Shown here: positions 35,748 to 44,683 of the stretch, in pieces
How positions within the stretch are numbered: position 1 is the stretch's first letter
How the letters are laid out: every line of letters starts with the position of its first letter
Source: Winogradskyella litoriviva
GTDB taxonomy: Bacteria > Bacteroidota > Bacteroidia > Flavobacteriales > Flavobacteriaceae
Assembly (NCBI RefSeq): GCF_013249065.1
Contig: NZ_JABRWQ010000006.1
Location: forward strand, 1-64,000
Length of the DNA: 64,000 bases
Reading direction: 5' to 3'
The notes under the pieces: model-generated
What the model was told of the DNA's origin: nothing
The model's database searches: none
What the model saw: the letters and a program-made list of their open reading frames with translations, nothing else
Position numbers and translations under genes: made by a program

Positions 35748-37487
35748 TCAGAAACTCAATACGTTATTAATGCCATCTTCAGAAGATGTAATTGTAAATT
35801 TATAGGTATTCAAATTCGCTTGTAATTGCACAGAATGTCCATTATTAGACCAGGTGATATCAATTTCATTAGCTAGTGTGTTATTAAATTTTATATTACC
35901 CGAAAATGCTTTTGAGGTATTTCTAAGTTTAATTAATTCCAATTGATTTTTCACAATATCAGTTTTTAAACCAAGTTCAACATCTTTCAATGTTAATGTT
36001 GTTCTATTAATTTCCTTGTGTCCACCACTACCAGCTTCATCCGCTGCCTTATAATTATTTTTACCTGCAAAAATATCTAAGTACCATATTTGTGGTATAC
36101 CTGGCATAAACAACTGAATAGCTCGAGCTAATAATAATTTTTGTTCATTTTCTCCGAGTGCACTGAAGAATGTGGCATTGACTTGATAGTAAGAAATCTT
36201 TTTGCCAGAAGGGTCATATAAATTTTTTACCCGACCACCACGTTCCATAATCGTATTCATTATATCTTCTATCTCTTCATCTTCCAACAAGCCTTTGTTA
36301 TAAACACCATCAACCTTTTTCCCTTTTAAATCTAATACTGGAATTCCGTCATGACAGCCCAACATATTCACGGTCTTATAATCTTTATCAATTATTTCTT
36401 TAGCCCATTTTAAAAGTGCCTTATTGTTCCCTTTTTCTAGGGTATGAATGACTAATCCTGGTAAGAAGAAATCATATATTTGGTAACCTTTCTCTGCAAC
36501 TTCATCATGCAGGTGTAAACCATATTCCGCATGGATTTCTGGTAAAAGTGTAAGATTATTTTTCTCAGCAATTTGTTTAATACGCTCCAAATGCTGCCAT
36601 GTACCTGGTTTGTTAAAAAAGTTAGATTGACCAACTTCTTTATGCAAGTAGGCAAAAGCATCTAACCTTAATACTTTACAACCAAAGCTTTTTACTTTAG
36701 CTAATGTTTCTTCATAAAAATCCCAAACTAATTCGGAATTGGCATTGACATCCATTTGACCTAAATAGGTACAGTTTCTGTCTACGACTTTTAAAATTTG
36801 TGATTTTAGATGAGTATTCTCTTCAAAGTTAATAGTGCTTGGTTCTAGATTATCATCTATTGCTTCATTAACTTTTTCTACTATTATTGTTTTGTCGACA
36901 TAATTTAATTCTTCGATGTTCTTTAAGTCAGCTAAAGCAATTTTATTGTATGTTACTTGCTGATAGAACGTATTCCAATAAGGTTGTTTGGACCCATTTG
37001 GAAAAGGTACTTTTAAAATTGGTAAACCCGATTTTCTCATAAATAACTTATTGAGATATTCTTCCTTCGGGATGATTATACCATCTTTATTTAATTCACC
37101 ATTTCCTTCCCAAAATGTGTTCCAGTTAATAAAAAAATCTTTGTATTTTGAATCATCACCATGTTCTAGTAAATCTTTAAATTGTGGTGATGCTACAGAT
37201 AAATGATTTAGCACGATATCAAATTTCAGCATGATATTTAGAGCATCTAAAGCTTTTAAGTCATCTTCTGAAACTAAATCTTTATTAAGGTTGTAATCTA
37301 TAACAGAAAAGCCGCGATCTAAATCACTATTAAAAAATGTAGGTAACACATAGAATAAAGAAAAGGCATCTTTAAACTCTGGCATTTTAAGCATTTTAAT
37401 AGTATCGTTTAATTTTTGACCTATACTATCTGGATACGCATTAAGCATTACACCATTAGTAATCGTATTACTTTTTGTTATTTTCAT
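35748..37487 (-). CDS. GH13 family sugar phosphorylase, sucrose-phosphorylase-like
   Basis: The 579-residue protein follows the GH13 subfamily 18 plan: LNAYPDSIG near the start, DRGFSVIDY, DIVLNH (residues 90-95), nucleophile Asp276 in VLRLDAFAY, acid/base Glu317 in LLPEIHAEYG, and Asp380 in CHDG. The tail has YQVNATFFSALG and FMPGIPQIWYLDIFAGKN. Enzymes of this subfamily split sucrose or related glucosides with phosphate to alpha-glucose 1-phosphate. No signal peptide is seen, so it acts in the cytoplasm. Between NTFYQQ and GQMDVNANSE there are about 60 residues (180-240) absent from the Bifidobacterium enzyme as I remember it. Sucrose is the likely substrate, given the kinase and symporter next door; sucrose 6'-phosphate or glucosylglycerate are alternatives. 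Confidence 0.82.
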   Translation of the reverse strand: MKITKSNTITNGVMLNAYPDSIGQKLNDTIKMLKMPEFKDAFSLFYVLPTFFNSDLDRGFSVIDYNLNKDLVSEDDLKALDALNIMLKFDIVLNHLSVASPQFKDLLEHGDDSKYKDFFINWNTFWEGNGELNKDGIIIPKEEYLNKLFMRKSGLPILKVPFPNGSKQPYWNTFYQQVTYNKIALADLKNIEELNYVDKTIIVEKVNEAIDDNLEPSTINFEENTHLKSQILKVVDRNCTYLGQMDVNANSELVWDFYEETLAKVKSFGCKVLRLDAFAYLHKEVGQSNFFNKPGTWQHLERIKQIAEKNNLTLLPEIHAEYGLHLHDEVAEKGYQIYDFFLPGLVIHTLEKGNNKALLKWAKEIIDKDYKTVNMLGCHDGIPVLDLKGKKVDGVYNKGLLEDEEIEDIMNTIMERGGRVKNLYDPSGKKISYYQVNATFFSALGENEQKLLLARAIQLFMPGIPQIWYLDIFAGKNNYKAADEAGSGGHKEINRTTLTLKDVELGLKTDIVKNQLELIKLRNTSKAFSGNIKFNNTLANEIDITWSNNGHSVQLQANLNTYKFTITSSEDGINNVLSF

Positions 37488-37509
37488 AATATCTATTTAT
37501 AAAAAATGA

Positions 37510-38448
37510 TTATAAAAGTTTAGATAATATATCAATGTTATCGGGTAATCGTCCTACATTTTGTAATTTTAAAGCAGCCAATTGTAAAGCAACTTTTAAG
37601 CATTCTTCTACTGGTTTTTCCTTTATATAAGCAAATAAAAACCCAGACCAAAAAGCATCTCCTGCTCCAGTTGCATCCATTACATTTTCAACTTTGATTG
37701 CAGGTAATTGTATAAGCTCTTTATTCTTTTGAGATAGCTTAACCCCTTTACTCCCTAATGTAAGGCAGATAATGTCTACTCCTTCATTGTGGAAAAATTC
37801 AAAAATTTCATTATGAGGTAAAGTGCGCTCAAAAAACCTTAGCATATCATCTTCACTAATTTTTATTAGCGGATTAAATTTACAATACGCCTTAATAACT
37901 CTTAATGCCTCTTCTTTATTCTCCCAAAGCTCATCTGCATAATTAATATCAATACTTAATTGACACCCTAATTTATATGCTTCCTCTGCCTTTTTTAATA
38001 TCGTTGTTTGTGCCGGATCTTTGCTAAGTGCAAAACAAGTGGTATGATAAACATTAGTTTTAGTAAGTAACTCTGTCGGTATTTGACGCTCATCTATGCG
38101 GTAATCTGCTTCACGATAAGGCATAAACTCTGGTGTTTCTTGTGATCTTGATACAAAAATTACACTTGTAGGCTTTTTTTTGATTTTTGAAATTGACTTT
38201 GTAATTACGCCTACCTCATTTAACCTTTTAAATATGTACTCGCCAAAACCATCATCTCCGACTGTGGCTACCATTTGAGATCTTAATCCTAATCTTGCAG
38301 AATTCATTGCAACATTAGTTGGAGAACCACCTAAATATCTATGATAATCTCTAGTGTTGTTTATTAAAACATCTTTTTGATGCCCAATAAAATCAATTAA
38401 GACCTCACCTACACATAGAATGTCTATATTTTTAATATTATTTTTCAA
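37510..38448 (-). CDS. PfkB family sugar kinase, probable fructokinase
   Basis: The 312-residue kinase has the PfkB signatures GEVLIDF, LGGSPTNVAMNSARLG near the N-terminus and DATGAGDAFWSGFL near the C-terminus, whose Asp is the catalytic base. In this locus it would phosphorylate the sugar set free by the phosphorylase next door, most simply fructose to fructose 6-phosphate. The start is a TTG at 38448; no ATG or GTG in frame precedes the conserved DILCVGE segment. Spacing is 22 bp to the GH13 gene and 32 bp to the transporter, so the three genes form an operon. Substrate is inferred from context. Confidence 0.85.
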   Translation of the reverse strand: MKNNIKNIDILCVGEVLIDFIGHQKDVLINNTRDYHRYLGGSPTNVAMNSARLGLRSQMVATVGDDGFGEYIFKRLNEVGVITKSISKIKKKPTSVIFVSRSQETPEFMPYREADYRIDERQIPTELLTKTNVYHTTCFALSKDPAQTTILKKAEEAYKLGCQLSIDINYADELWENKEEALRVIKAYCKFNPLIKISEDDMLRFFERTLPHNEIFEFFHNEGVDIICLTLGSKGVKLSQKNKELIQLPAIKVENVMDATGAGDAFWSGFLFAYIKEKPVEECLKVALQLAALKLQNVGRLPDNIDILSKLL

Positions 38449-38480
38449 AATAAATTTAATTCTTAATTTTAAACAATATT

Positions 38481-39797
38481 TTAATTTACAGTTTCTTCTG
38501 GCTGCTTTAATCTTAGTGCTAACATACCCGAAATAATAAAAAATACTCCTCCAAATAATATGGCATTCACAGCACTATTATTAAGTAGATTCTTTACTAT
38601 TGGTCCAAAGGTTACGGTTTGAATACCCATTGGGATAACTATCATCATATTTAAAATTCCCATATAAACACCTCGTCTTTCTTGAGGAACAATTTTAGAC
38701 ACCATTGTATAAGGAATACCCATCATAGCTGCCCAACCAATTCCGAATAAAACCATAGGTATTAGTACCATTGTAGGATCACTAATATGAGGTATAGATA
38801 ACATTGCTATTCCTGTTAAAAACAGACTGAGTACATATACTTTTTTTCCTCCCCATTTTAAAGCTAAAGGAACTAATGCCAATGCAAATACTATGGTTGA
38901 AATATTATAGGTTGTATTCATTTTAGCGGCTTGGCTTAATGCTTCTGATTTATTGAAACCAATACTTTCTTCAAACATTGGTGAAATAAACTGCCAATAA
39001 ATAAAGAGTGCATACCATTGAAATAAATATACGCCTGCGAGTTTCCACATAAATTTTGGCATATCTTTTATGGCTTCCCAAATTTCAATGAAAGGGGTTT
39101 TTACGCGTTCTGTAAAAGGCAATTTATTATGCTTTTTAATTTCTTCTAATTCTTTTTCCTCTGGTGGTATTTCTGGTGTTTTTAAAACAGACCACACAAT
39201 CGTAATTACGGATAAAATAGCGCCTATAAAAAAGGAATAGTATAACCATTTAGGGATAGTCTTAACCGTTTCATCGATAACTTCTTGCCCACCAAACCAA
39301 TCTTGAAAAATAAAAATTGACGCATTTGCTAAAACTATACCAGCACCAACAAATAAACTTTGCATTTGATATCCAAAACTTAATTGCTTAGCAGGTAATT
39401 TATCACCTACAAAAGCTCTATAAGGTTCCATGGCCATATTGTTACCAACATCTAAAATCCATAATAAACCAACTGCAAACCATAATGATGGACTATAAGG
39501 AAAGGCAAACAAACACAAACTACCAATAAGTGCACCAATTAAAAAGAAAGGTTTTCTTCTTCCCCAACGTGGAGACCACGTTTTATCTGAAATAGCTCCA
39601 ATTATAGGTTGAATAATTAAACCTGTAACTGGACCTGCTAAATTTAGTAAAGGTAAATCCTCATGGCTTGCTCCTAAAAAAGAAAAGATAGGATTGACTG
39701 CCGTTTGCTGTAAACCAAAACTGAACTGAATTCCAAGGAATCCAACATTCATATTAAAAATTTGCCAGAAACTTAAACTTGGTTTTTTCTTTAACAT
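38481..39797 (-). CDS. MFS sugar transporter, SLC45-like symporter
   Basis: The 438-residue protein has twelve predicted membrane helices. The N-terminal stretch LGIQFSFGLQQTAVNPIFSFLG and the loop motif TWSPRWGRRKPFFLIG are typical of the SLC45/glycoside-pentoside group of major-facilitator symporters, which take up sucrose or maltose with protons or cations. ERRGVYMGILNMMIVIPM in the C-terminal half supports the group. It would bring the disaccharide from periplasm to cytoplasm intact, as needed for phosphorolysis. It lies upstream of the kinase gene and 144 bp downstream of the TonB-dependent receptor gene. Confidence 0.88.
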   Translation of the reverse strand: MLKKKPSLSFWQIFNMNVGFLGIQFSFGLQQTAVNPIFSFLGASHEDLPLLNLAGPVTGLIIQPIIGAISDKTWSPRWGRRKPFFLIGALIGSLCLFAFPYSPSLWFAVGLLWILDVGNNMAMEPYRAFVGDKLPAKQLSFGYQMQSLFVGAGIVLANASIFIFQDWFGGQEVIDETVKTIPKWLYYSFFIGAILSVITIVWSVLKTPEIPPEEKELEEIKKHNKLPFTERVKTPFIEIWEAIKDMPKFMWKLAGVYLFQWYALFIYWQFISPMFEESIGFNKSEALSQAAKMNTTYNISTIVFALALVPLALKWGGKKVYVLSLFLTGIAMLSIPHISDPTMVLIPMVLFGIGWAAMMGIPYTMVSKIVPQERRGVYMGILNMMIVIPMGIQTVTFGPIVKNLLNNSAVNAILFGGVFFIISGMLALRLKQPEETVN

Positions 39798-39852
39798 GAT
39801 TCTAGGTTCTTTAATTAATAGGACTTATTTAAAGTTGTAAATTAATCTTTTA

Positions 39853-39893
39853 AAAAAAGAGCCAATGATAAAATTATTAACACTGACTCTTTT
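39853..39893 (-). terminator. Terminator or attenuator between receptor and transporter genes
   Basis: AAAGAGCCA (left) and TGACTCTTT (right) form a stem with one mismatch; on the - strand it runs into seven Ts. It would end or reduce transcription from the receptor gene into the transporter-kinase-phosphorylase operon. Confidence 0.55.
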
Positions 39894-39903
39894 ACCAATC
39901 AAT

Positions 39904-39911
39904 CAAACATA
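39904..39911 (-). promoter_or_regulatory. Possible -7 box before the sugar transporter operon
   Basis: On the - strand TATGTTTG fits TAnnTTTG and equals the box in front of lacI. It lies just upstream of the hairpin at 39853-39893, so a transcript from it would begin with that hairpin. No -33 box at normal spacing; tentative. Confidence 0.3.
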
Positions 39912-39941
39912 TAAATTAACTACTCAAAAATTAATTCTTAT

Positions 39942-42572
39942 TTAAAATTTATATTGAAGAGATAATGTTGAAGAACGACCACTAATAGATCTCGCTCTCA
40001 CCAAACGATTATTTCCAAATGCTCCATCTCCATTTCCTTCTACCTCTGTTATTCCAACAGTATCAAATAAATTGTTTACACTTAATACTAATGACAAACC
40101 ATCGGTTAAACCAGCTTTACCTATTAAATTAAAGTATGCATATCCTGGCATCACTAAATCATTGTCATCTTGAGCATACGACTTAGAGGTACCTAGTACA
40201 CTTAATGCTACAGAATGTTTTTTGCTTTCGCCAAAATTATATGACGGAGAAAAATTATAAACAAAATCTGCTTGTCTTCTAGGTGTATTACCTTTATTCG
40301 CTCCACCATCAATTTCTGCCTTTGTCCAAGTTAATGAACCATTCATTGTAAAATTCTCGCCGTAAGATAATACTGTTTCGGCCTCAATACCTAGAGCTTT
40401 AAACGGGTTACCTACTGTTCTATTTAATTCATTACTTAAACCTTCGTCAGTGTTACTAACAAAACCAGTTAGGTTTACAACTCCATTTTTAAGTCTTTTC
40501 TTAAAACCTACTTCCATCTGAGAAAGTTCATCATATTGAACATCTGCTTTACCATCAACACCATAAGAGTTTCTATCCGAAGCTCTACCTGATGCACCAA
40601 CACTATATCTTGCAAATACAGCTGAACCATCGTTTATCTTGTAATTTAAACCAGCAGAATAAGAAACAAAATTATAATCGTCATTAATAATTTGACCATC
40701 TGCACCAGAAACAATAGGAACCACTTGTTCTATACCTTGTATTATTCCGTCTCCATTGTAATCGTACGAATCTTGACTAGTTGGTCCTGCAGCGATGTTT
40801 CCATTTACTTTAACATTCTCAAAACGGACACTACCATCAAAATTCAACTTTTCCGTAATATCTGCATCAACACCAACATACGGAGAATTAACAGTATGTA
40901 CAGTATTATATTTACGTTGACAACAGTTACCCCAAACTGGAGTTCCATAAGAAAATTGTCCGTTTCTAGAAAATCCATCAAAATCAGCTAACCTAGCATC
41001 TCCACCTCCTTTAACTTCAGAAAGAAAAGAGGTCCATTGCCATCCAATTTTAGTATTTTGTGTAGCTGTAAATAAACCAGCAGTAACGCCAACATTTTCA
41101 CCAATTTTTTTAGAGACTTTAACGTCACTGAAGAAATTACTTAAATCTTCTACAGATACATCGAACATATGAATTATTTGAGCCAGTCCATTAGAAGGAT
41201 TAAAAGCCTCTCTAGCACCATCTGCATAAACTAATGGTTCAGAACCTGCACCAGCAGCATCTCTCGCAGTTGCATCGATTTCTGCAACTGTACCAACAGC
41301 AGCTGTAAATGGAGCAACCCATTGCCCACTATTGTTAGAGTATCTTGCTTTACCTGATAATTTCCAATCGTTTGGTAAATTAAATGAGAATTCAGCACCT
41401 ATGGATTTCGAAATTGGGTTGTTTCCATTTCTAACATCGTTTGTGTGGTTTTGACCTGTAAAAGGAGATGTGCTTGCGCTTTGCTGCAAGTTTGCAGACT
41501 GCAGTGCGTCAGAAGTAATATCAAATCCTGGTAAGTTAGAAAAAGTAGGGTCATCATTACTACCCTCTAACTGCATTGGCATTGGTAAATACATCACAGA
41601 TTTATCATTTAGAAACTTAGCATAAACCCTAACATAACCACTCTCAAATCTTTTTGTTAGATTAGCTTTAAATTGACCACCCTTATTTCCTTGATAACCA
41701 ATTTCTCTTGGTCCTTCTCCATTTCTCATAAATCCACCGATGTGGTAAGATAGTCCGTTTCCTAAAGGAGTGCCATATTCAAAATCTAGTCTACTAGTTT
41801 GATAGTCCAATCCAAATGTTGTCGCCATAGAACCACCCTCAATAGTACCTGTTTTACTTATCATGTTAATGATACCTGCAGGACCATTTGAAGTTTGTGT
41901 AGATGCCGAACCACCTCTTATCGCTTCAACTCTACCAATATTAGAATCAATTCTTAAGAAATTATCAGAATTTCCAAAAGAAGTATCTCCAAATAAATTT
42001 AACGGTAAACCATCTTCTTGAATTTGAAAATATCTAGAACCACCCGAAGACACAGGAACTCCACGTACATTGAAGTTAGCATTACCTTCACCACCTGAAG
42101 ATTCCGCACGAATACCAGGGACATTTCTAAAAAGTTCACCAGCACTTCTTGGTGCAGCTCGCTCAATAAGTTTTGCATCTAAAGTAGAGACAGATACACT
42201 TGATTCTAATTTAGATTTAGGATTTACCACACCAGTAACTACAACTTGCTCCAAAGATTCAGAATCTTCAGTCATAGCAATATTTACTATAACATCAGCA
42301 CCATCAATAGTAACTGATTCTTTAAATGTTGTATAGCCAAGATAAGAAGCCATTAAATTATATGTTCCGTTTTCAACATTTGTAATTACATAATTACCAT
42401 CAAAATCAGAAACAGCACCTTTTGTAGTACCTTCTAAAATAACATTTACACCTAATAAAGGCATACCTGCAGCATCTTTTACATTACCTGAGATATTACT
42501 TTGAGCAGAAACCATGAGTGTTATCATGGTAAATAAACAAAGTAAACCCCATTTGTTTTTAATAGTTTTCAT
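39942..42572 (-). CDS. TonB-dependent receptor with carboxypeptidase-like N-terminal domain
   Basis: The 876-residue protein has a signal peptide (about 1-23), a CarboxypepD_reg-like domain (about 26-110; GNVKDAAGMPLLGVNVILEG), a TonB box-like EQVVVTG, a plug domain (about 125-235; ELFRNVPGIRAESSG, FNVRGVP, GRVEAIRGGSAS) and a 22-strand type barrel that ends in LSLQYKF. It imports a ligand across the outer membrane with TonB energy. No SusD-like lipoprotein gene accompanies it, so it belongs with single-component receptors and not with SusCD pairs. Divergent lacI and two operators upstream indicate sugar-controlled expression; the downstream operon suggests sucrose or a similar disaccharide as ligand. 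Confidence 0.9.
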   Translation of the reverse strand: MKTIKNKWGLLCLFTMITLMVSAQSNISGNVKDAAGMPLLGVNVILEGTTKGAVSDFDGNYVITNVENGTYNLMASYLGYTTFKESVTIDGADVIVNIAMTEDSESLEQVVVTGVVNPKSKLESSVSVSTLDAKLIERAAPRSAGELFRNVPGIRAESSGGEGNANFNVRGVPVSSGGSRYFQIQEDGLPLNLFGDTSFGNSDNFLRIDSNIGRVEAIRGGSASTQTSNGPAGIINMISKTGTIEGGSMATTFGLDYQTSRLDFEYGTPLGNGLSYHIGGFMRNGEGPREIGYQGNKGGQFKANLTKRFESGYVRVYAKFLNDKSVMYLPMPMQLEGSNDDPTFSNLPGFDITSDALQSANLQQSASTSPFTGQNHTNDVRNGNNPISKSIGAEFSFNLPNDWKLSGKARYSNNSGQWVAPFTAAVGTVAEIDATARDAAGAGSEPLVYADGAREAFNPSNGLAQIIHMFDVSVEDLSNFFSDVKVSKKIGENVGVTAGLFTATQNTKIGWQWTSFLSEVKGGGDARLADFDGFSRNGQFSYGTPVWGNCCQRKYNTVHTVNSPYVGVDADITEKLNFDGSVRFENVKVNGNIAAGPTSQDSYDYNGDGIIQGIEQVVPIVSGADGQIINDDYNFVSYSAGLNYKINDGSAVFARYSVGASGRASDRNSYGVDGKADVQYDELSQMEVGFKKRLKNGVVNLTGFVSNTDEGLSNELNRTVGNPFKALGIEAETVLSYGENFTMNGSLTWTKAEIDGGANKGNTPRRQADFVYNFSPSYNFGESKKHSVALSVLGTSKSYAQDDNDLVMPGYAYFNLIGKAGLTDGLSLVLSVNNLFDTVGITEVEGNGDGAFGNNRLVRARSISGRSSTLSLQYKF

Positions 42573-42657
42573 TTTTTTAGTTGTTTAATTAGTATATTAT
42601 TGTCAATATTTTTATCGAATTTACATTTAATGACATAAAAAAATAAAAATTTAATAT

Positions 42658-42671
42658 CGAAAACGTTTTCG
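42658..42671. promoter_or_regulatory. LacI-type operator 1
   Basis: CGAAAACGTTTTCG is a perfect 14-bp palindrome with the central CG typical of LacI/GalR-family operators. It lies 86 bp before the receptor ATG and 20 bp from an identical site. Confidence 0.85.
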
Positions 42672-42677
42672 TTTTAC

Positions 42678-42691
42678 CGAAAACGTTTTCG
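42678..42691. promoter_or_regulatory. LacI-type operator 2
   Basis: A second identical CGAAAACGTTTTCG, centred 20 bp from the first. It ends 6 bp before the -7 box of the lacI gene, so bound repressor would also cover the lacI promoter and give autoregulation. Confidence 0.85.
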
Positions 42692-42697
42692 ATTTAG

Positions 42698-42705
42698 TAT
42701 GTTTG
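42698..42705 (+). promoter_or_regulatory. Putative -7 box of the lacI-family gene
   Basis: TATGTTTG fits TAnnTTTG and lies 32 bp before the ATG at 42738. Operator 2 occupies the place where the -33 box would be. Confidence 0.5.
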
Positions 42706-42737
42706 CTATAATATATCAAACTCATTAATATAGCCTT

Positions 42738-43760
42738 ATGGAACCAGTTACTTTAAAAGTCATTGCTGAAAAATTAGGATTATCTATTTCAACTGTATCT
42801 AAAGCTCTTAAAGATTACCCAGATGTTAGTAAAAAGACAAAACGTTTAGTTAAAGAAACCGTAGAACTCTTACATTACAAACCCAATGCATTCGCTGTTA
42901 ATTTAAGAACTAAAGAATCAAAAACAATTGGACTTATAATTCCAGAAGTAGTTCATCATTTTTTTTCAAGTGTTATAAAAGGAATTATTGCTAAAGCTGA
43001 AAAGAAAGGATATTTAGTTATAATTCTTCAATCTAACGAATCTTACGAACTTGAAAAAAAACAATTGGATTTATTGGTAAGTAAAAGAGTCGATGGTATT
43101 TTAATTTCTCTTGCCAATGGAACTGGTGAGTTTAAGCATCTTAATGATTTAATCACTCAAGAATTACCTTTGGTTATGTTTGATAAGATAGCCAAAATAA
43201 TTAATTGTTCTAAGGTTATAATTGATGACAGAAAGGCTGCATACACTGCTACTAAATACTTAATTGATTCTGGATGTAAACGCATAGCCCATTTTAGAGG
43301 TCCTTTATTACCACAAAACTCTATTGATCGTTTTTTAGGTTATAAAAAAGCATTAACAGATCATAATATTATTTATGACTCTTCATTGGTTTATATCTTG
43401 AAAGATATGAGTTATGATGAAGGTGTTCATTTTGCTGGTCAGCTGATTAAAGACCATAATGATGTAGATGGTATATTTATTAATACAGATTTAGTCGCAA
43501 TTGGTGCTATTACAGAATTTAACAGAATCGGAGTAAAAGTTCCAGAAGATATTTCTATTGTTGGTTTTAGTAATTGGTTTATGTCTTCTGTAATATCTCC
43601 TTCCTTGACTACTATTAATCAACCCGGTTATGATATGGGACAAGAAGCATTTAAGATTTTATATAAGGAGATAAAGAAACGAAAACAAAATTTGCCAGTA
43701 AAATTTAAAACAATAGAGCTTGAAACTAAACTAATTAAGAGAGCGTCAACGAATAATTAA
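42738..43760 (+). CDS. LacI family transcriptional regulator of the sugar locus
   Basis: The 340-residue protein has an N-terminal LacI helix-turn-helix (about residues 4-50; [24 protein letters not shown]) with the hinge helix [14 protein letters not shown], followed by a periplasmic-binding-protein-like effector domain (about 60-335; [54 protein letters not shown]). It is divergent from the receptor and sugar operon, with two operators in between, so it most likely controls both and itself. The effector is expected to be the imported sugar or a product of it. The stop codon overlaps that of convergent queG within one TTAA. Confidence 0.93.
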   Translation: MEPVTLKVIAEKLGLSISTVSKALKDYPDVSKKTKRLVKETVELLHYKPNAFAVNLRTKESKTIGLIIPEVVHHFFSSVIKGIIAKAEKKGYLVIILQSNESYELEKKQLDLLVSKRVDGILISLANGTGEFKHLNDLITQELPLVMFDKIAKIINCSKVIIDDRKAAYTATKYLIDSGCKRIAHFRGPLLPQNSIDRFLGYKKALTDHNIIYDSSLVYILKDMSYDEGVHFAGQLIKDHNDVDGIFINTDLVAIGAITEFNRIGVKVPEDISIVGFSNWFMSSVISPSLTTINQPGYDMGQEAFKILYKEIKKRKQNLPVKFKTIELETKLIKRASTNN

Positions 43761-44683
43761 TCCTTCAAAAACTTAATATTTCGTTCCAAACCAGAAAATT
43801 TAGTCCGTTTTACAGCCGATTTCTGAAACACTTTCTTAAAGGTATCTTCCGTGATTTCCTTCCAATCCTTTTTGGTCATATCCAACAATTCAGGATGCGG
43901 ATTAAATAAGGGTTCGTTGTGGGATTTTGAAAACCGATTCCAAGGGCAAACATCTTGGCAAATATCGCAACCAAACATCCAGTCGTTAAACTGACCTTTA
44001 AATTCAGTTGGAATATTTTCTTTGAGTTCTATGGTGAAGTATGAAATACACTTACTGCCATCTACCACATAAGGTTCTGTAATTGCTTCTGTTGGGCAAG
44101 CATCAATACAAGCTGTACAAGTTCCGCAATGGTCAGTGACTGGTGTATCGTAATCTAATTGTAAATCAATTATTAATTCGGCAATAAAATAAAACGAACC
44201 GACTTGTTGTGTTAATAGATTGGAGTGCTTACCAATCCAACCTAAACCAGATTTTGCAGCCCAAGCTTTATCTAATACTGGAGCAGAATCTACAAAAGCG
44301 CGTCCACCAACTTCTCCTATTTCATCTTGAATAAAATATAAAAGTGACTTAAGCTTATGTTTTATGACGTGATGATAATCATTTCCGTATGCGTATTTAG
44401 ATAGCTTATAAGAATCCTCTACCTGAAGTTCTGAAGGATAATAATTTAATAATAAAGACACTACAGATTTTGAACCTTCCACTAATAAAGTTGGATCTAA
44501 ACGTTTATCGAAATGGTTTTCCATGTAACGCATTTCACCATTCATATTTTTATTTAACCATTTTTCGAGCCTTGGAGCTTCCTCTTCTAAAAATACTGCT
44601 TTACTTATACCACAAGACAAAAATCCGAGACGCTTGGCTTCGGATTTAATTAACTCTGTGTATTTGGCTGTATTATTATGCAT
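43757..44683 (-). CDS. queG: Epoxyqueuosine reductase
   Basis: The 308-residue protein has the cobalamin-binding N-terminal region of QueG ([21 protein letters not shown]) and two 4Fe-4S motifs in the C-terminal half: [16 protein letters not shown] and [11 protein letters not shown]. It performs the last step of queuosine synthesis, reduction of epoxyqueuosine in the tRNA wobble position. The ATG overlaps the stop of the P450 gene as TAATG, so translation is coupled. I see nothing that links it in function to the P450. Confidence 0.95.
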   Translation of the reverse strand: MHNNTAKYTELIKSEAKRLGFLSCGISKAVFLEEEAPRLEKWLNKNMNGEMRYMENHFDKRLDPTLLVEGSKSVVSLLLNYYPSELQVEDSYKLSKYAYGNDYHHVIKHKLKSLLYFIQDEIGEVGGRAFVDSAPVLDKAWAAKSGLGWIGKHSNLLTQQVGSFYFIAELIIDLQLDYDTPVTDHCGTCTACIDACPTEAITEPYVVDGSKCISYFTIELKENIPTEFKGQFNDWMFGCDICQDVCPWNRFSKSHNEPLFNPHPELLDMTKKDWKEITEDTFKKVFQKSAVKRTKFSGLERNIKFLKD

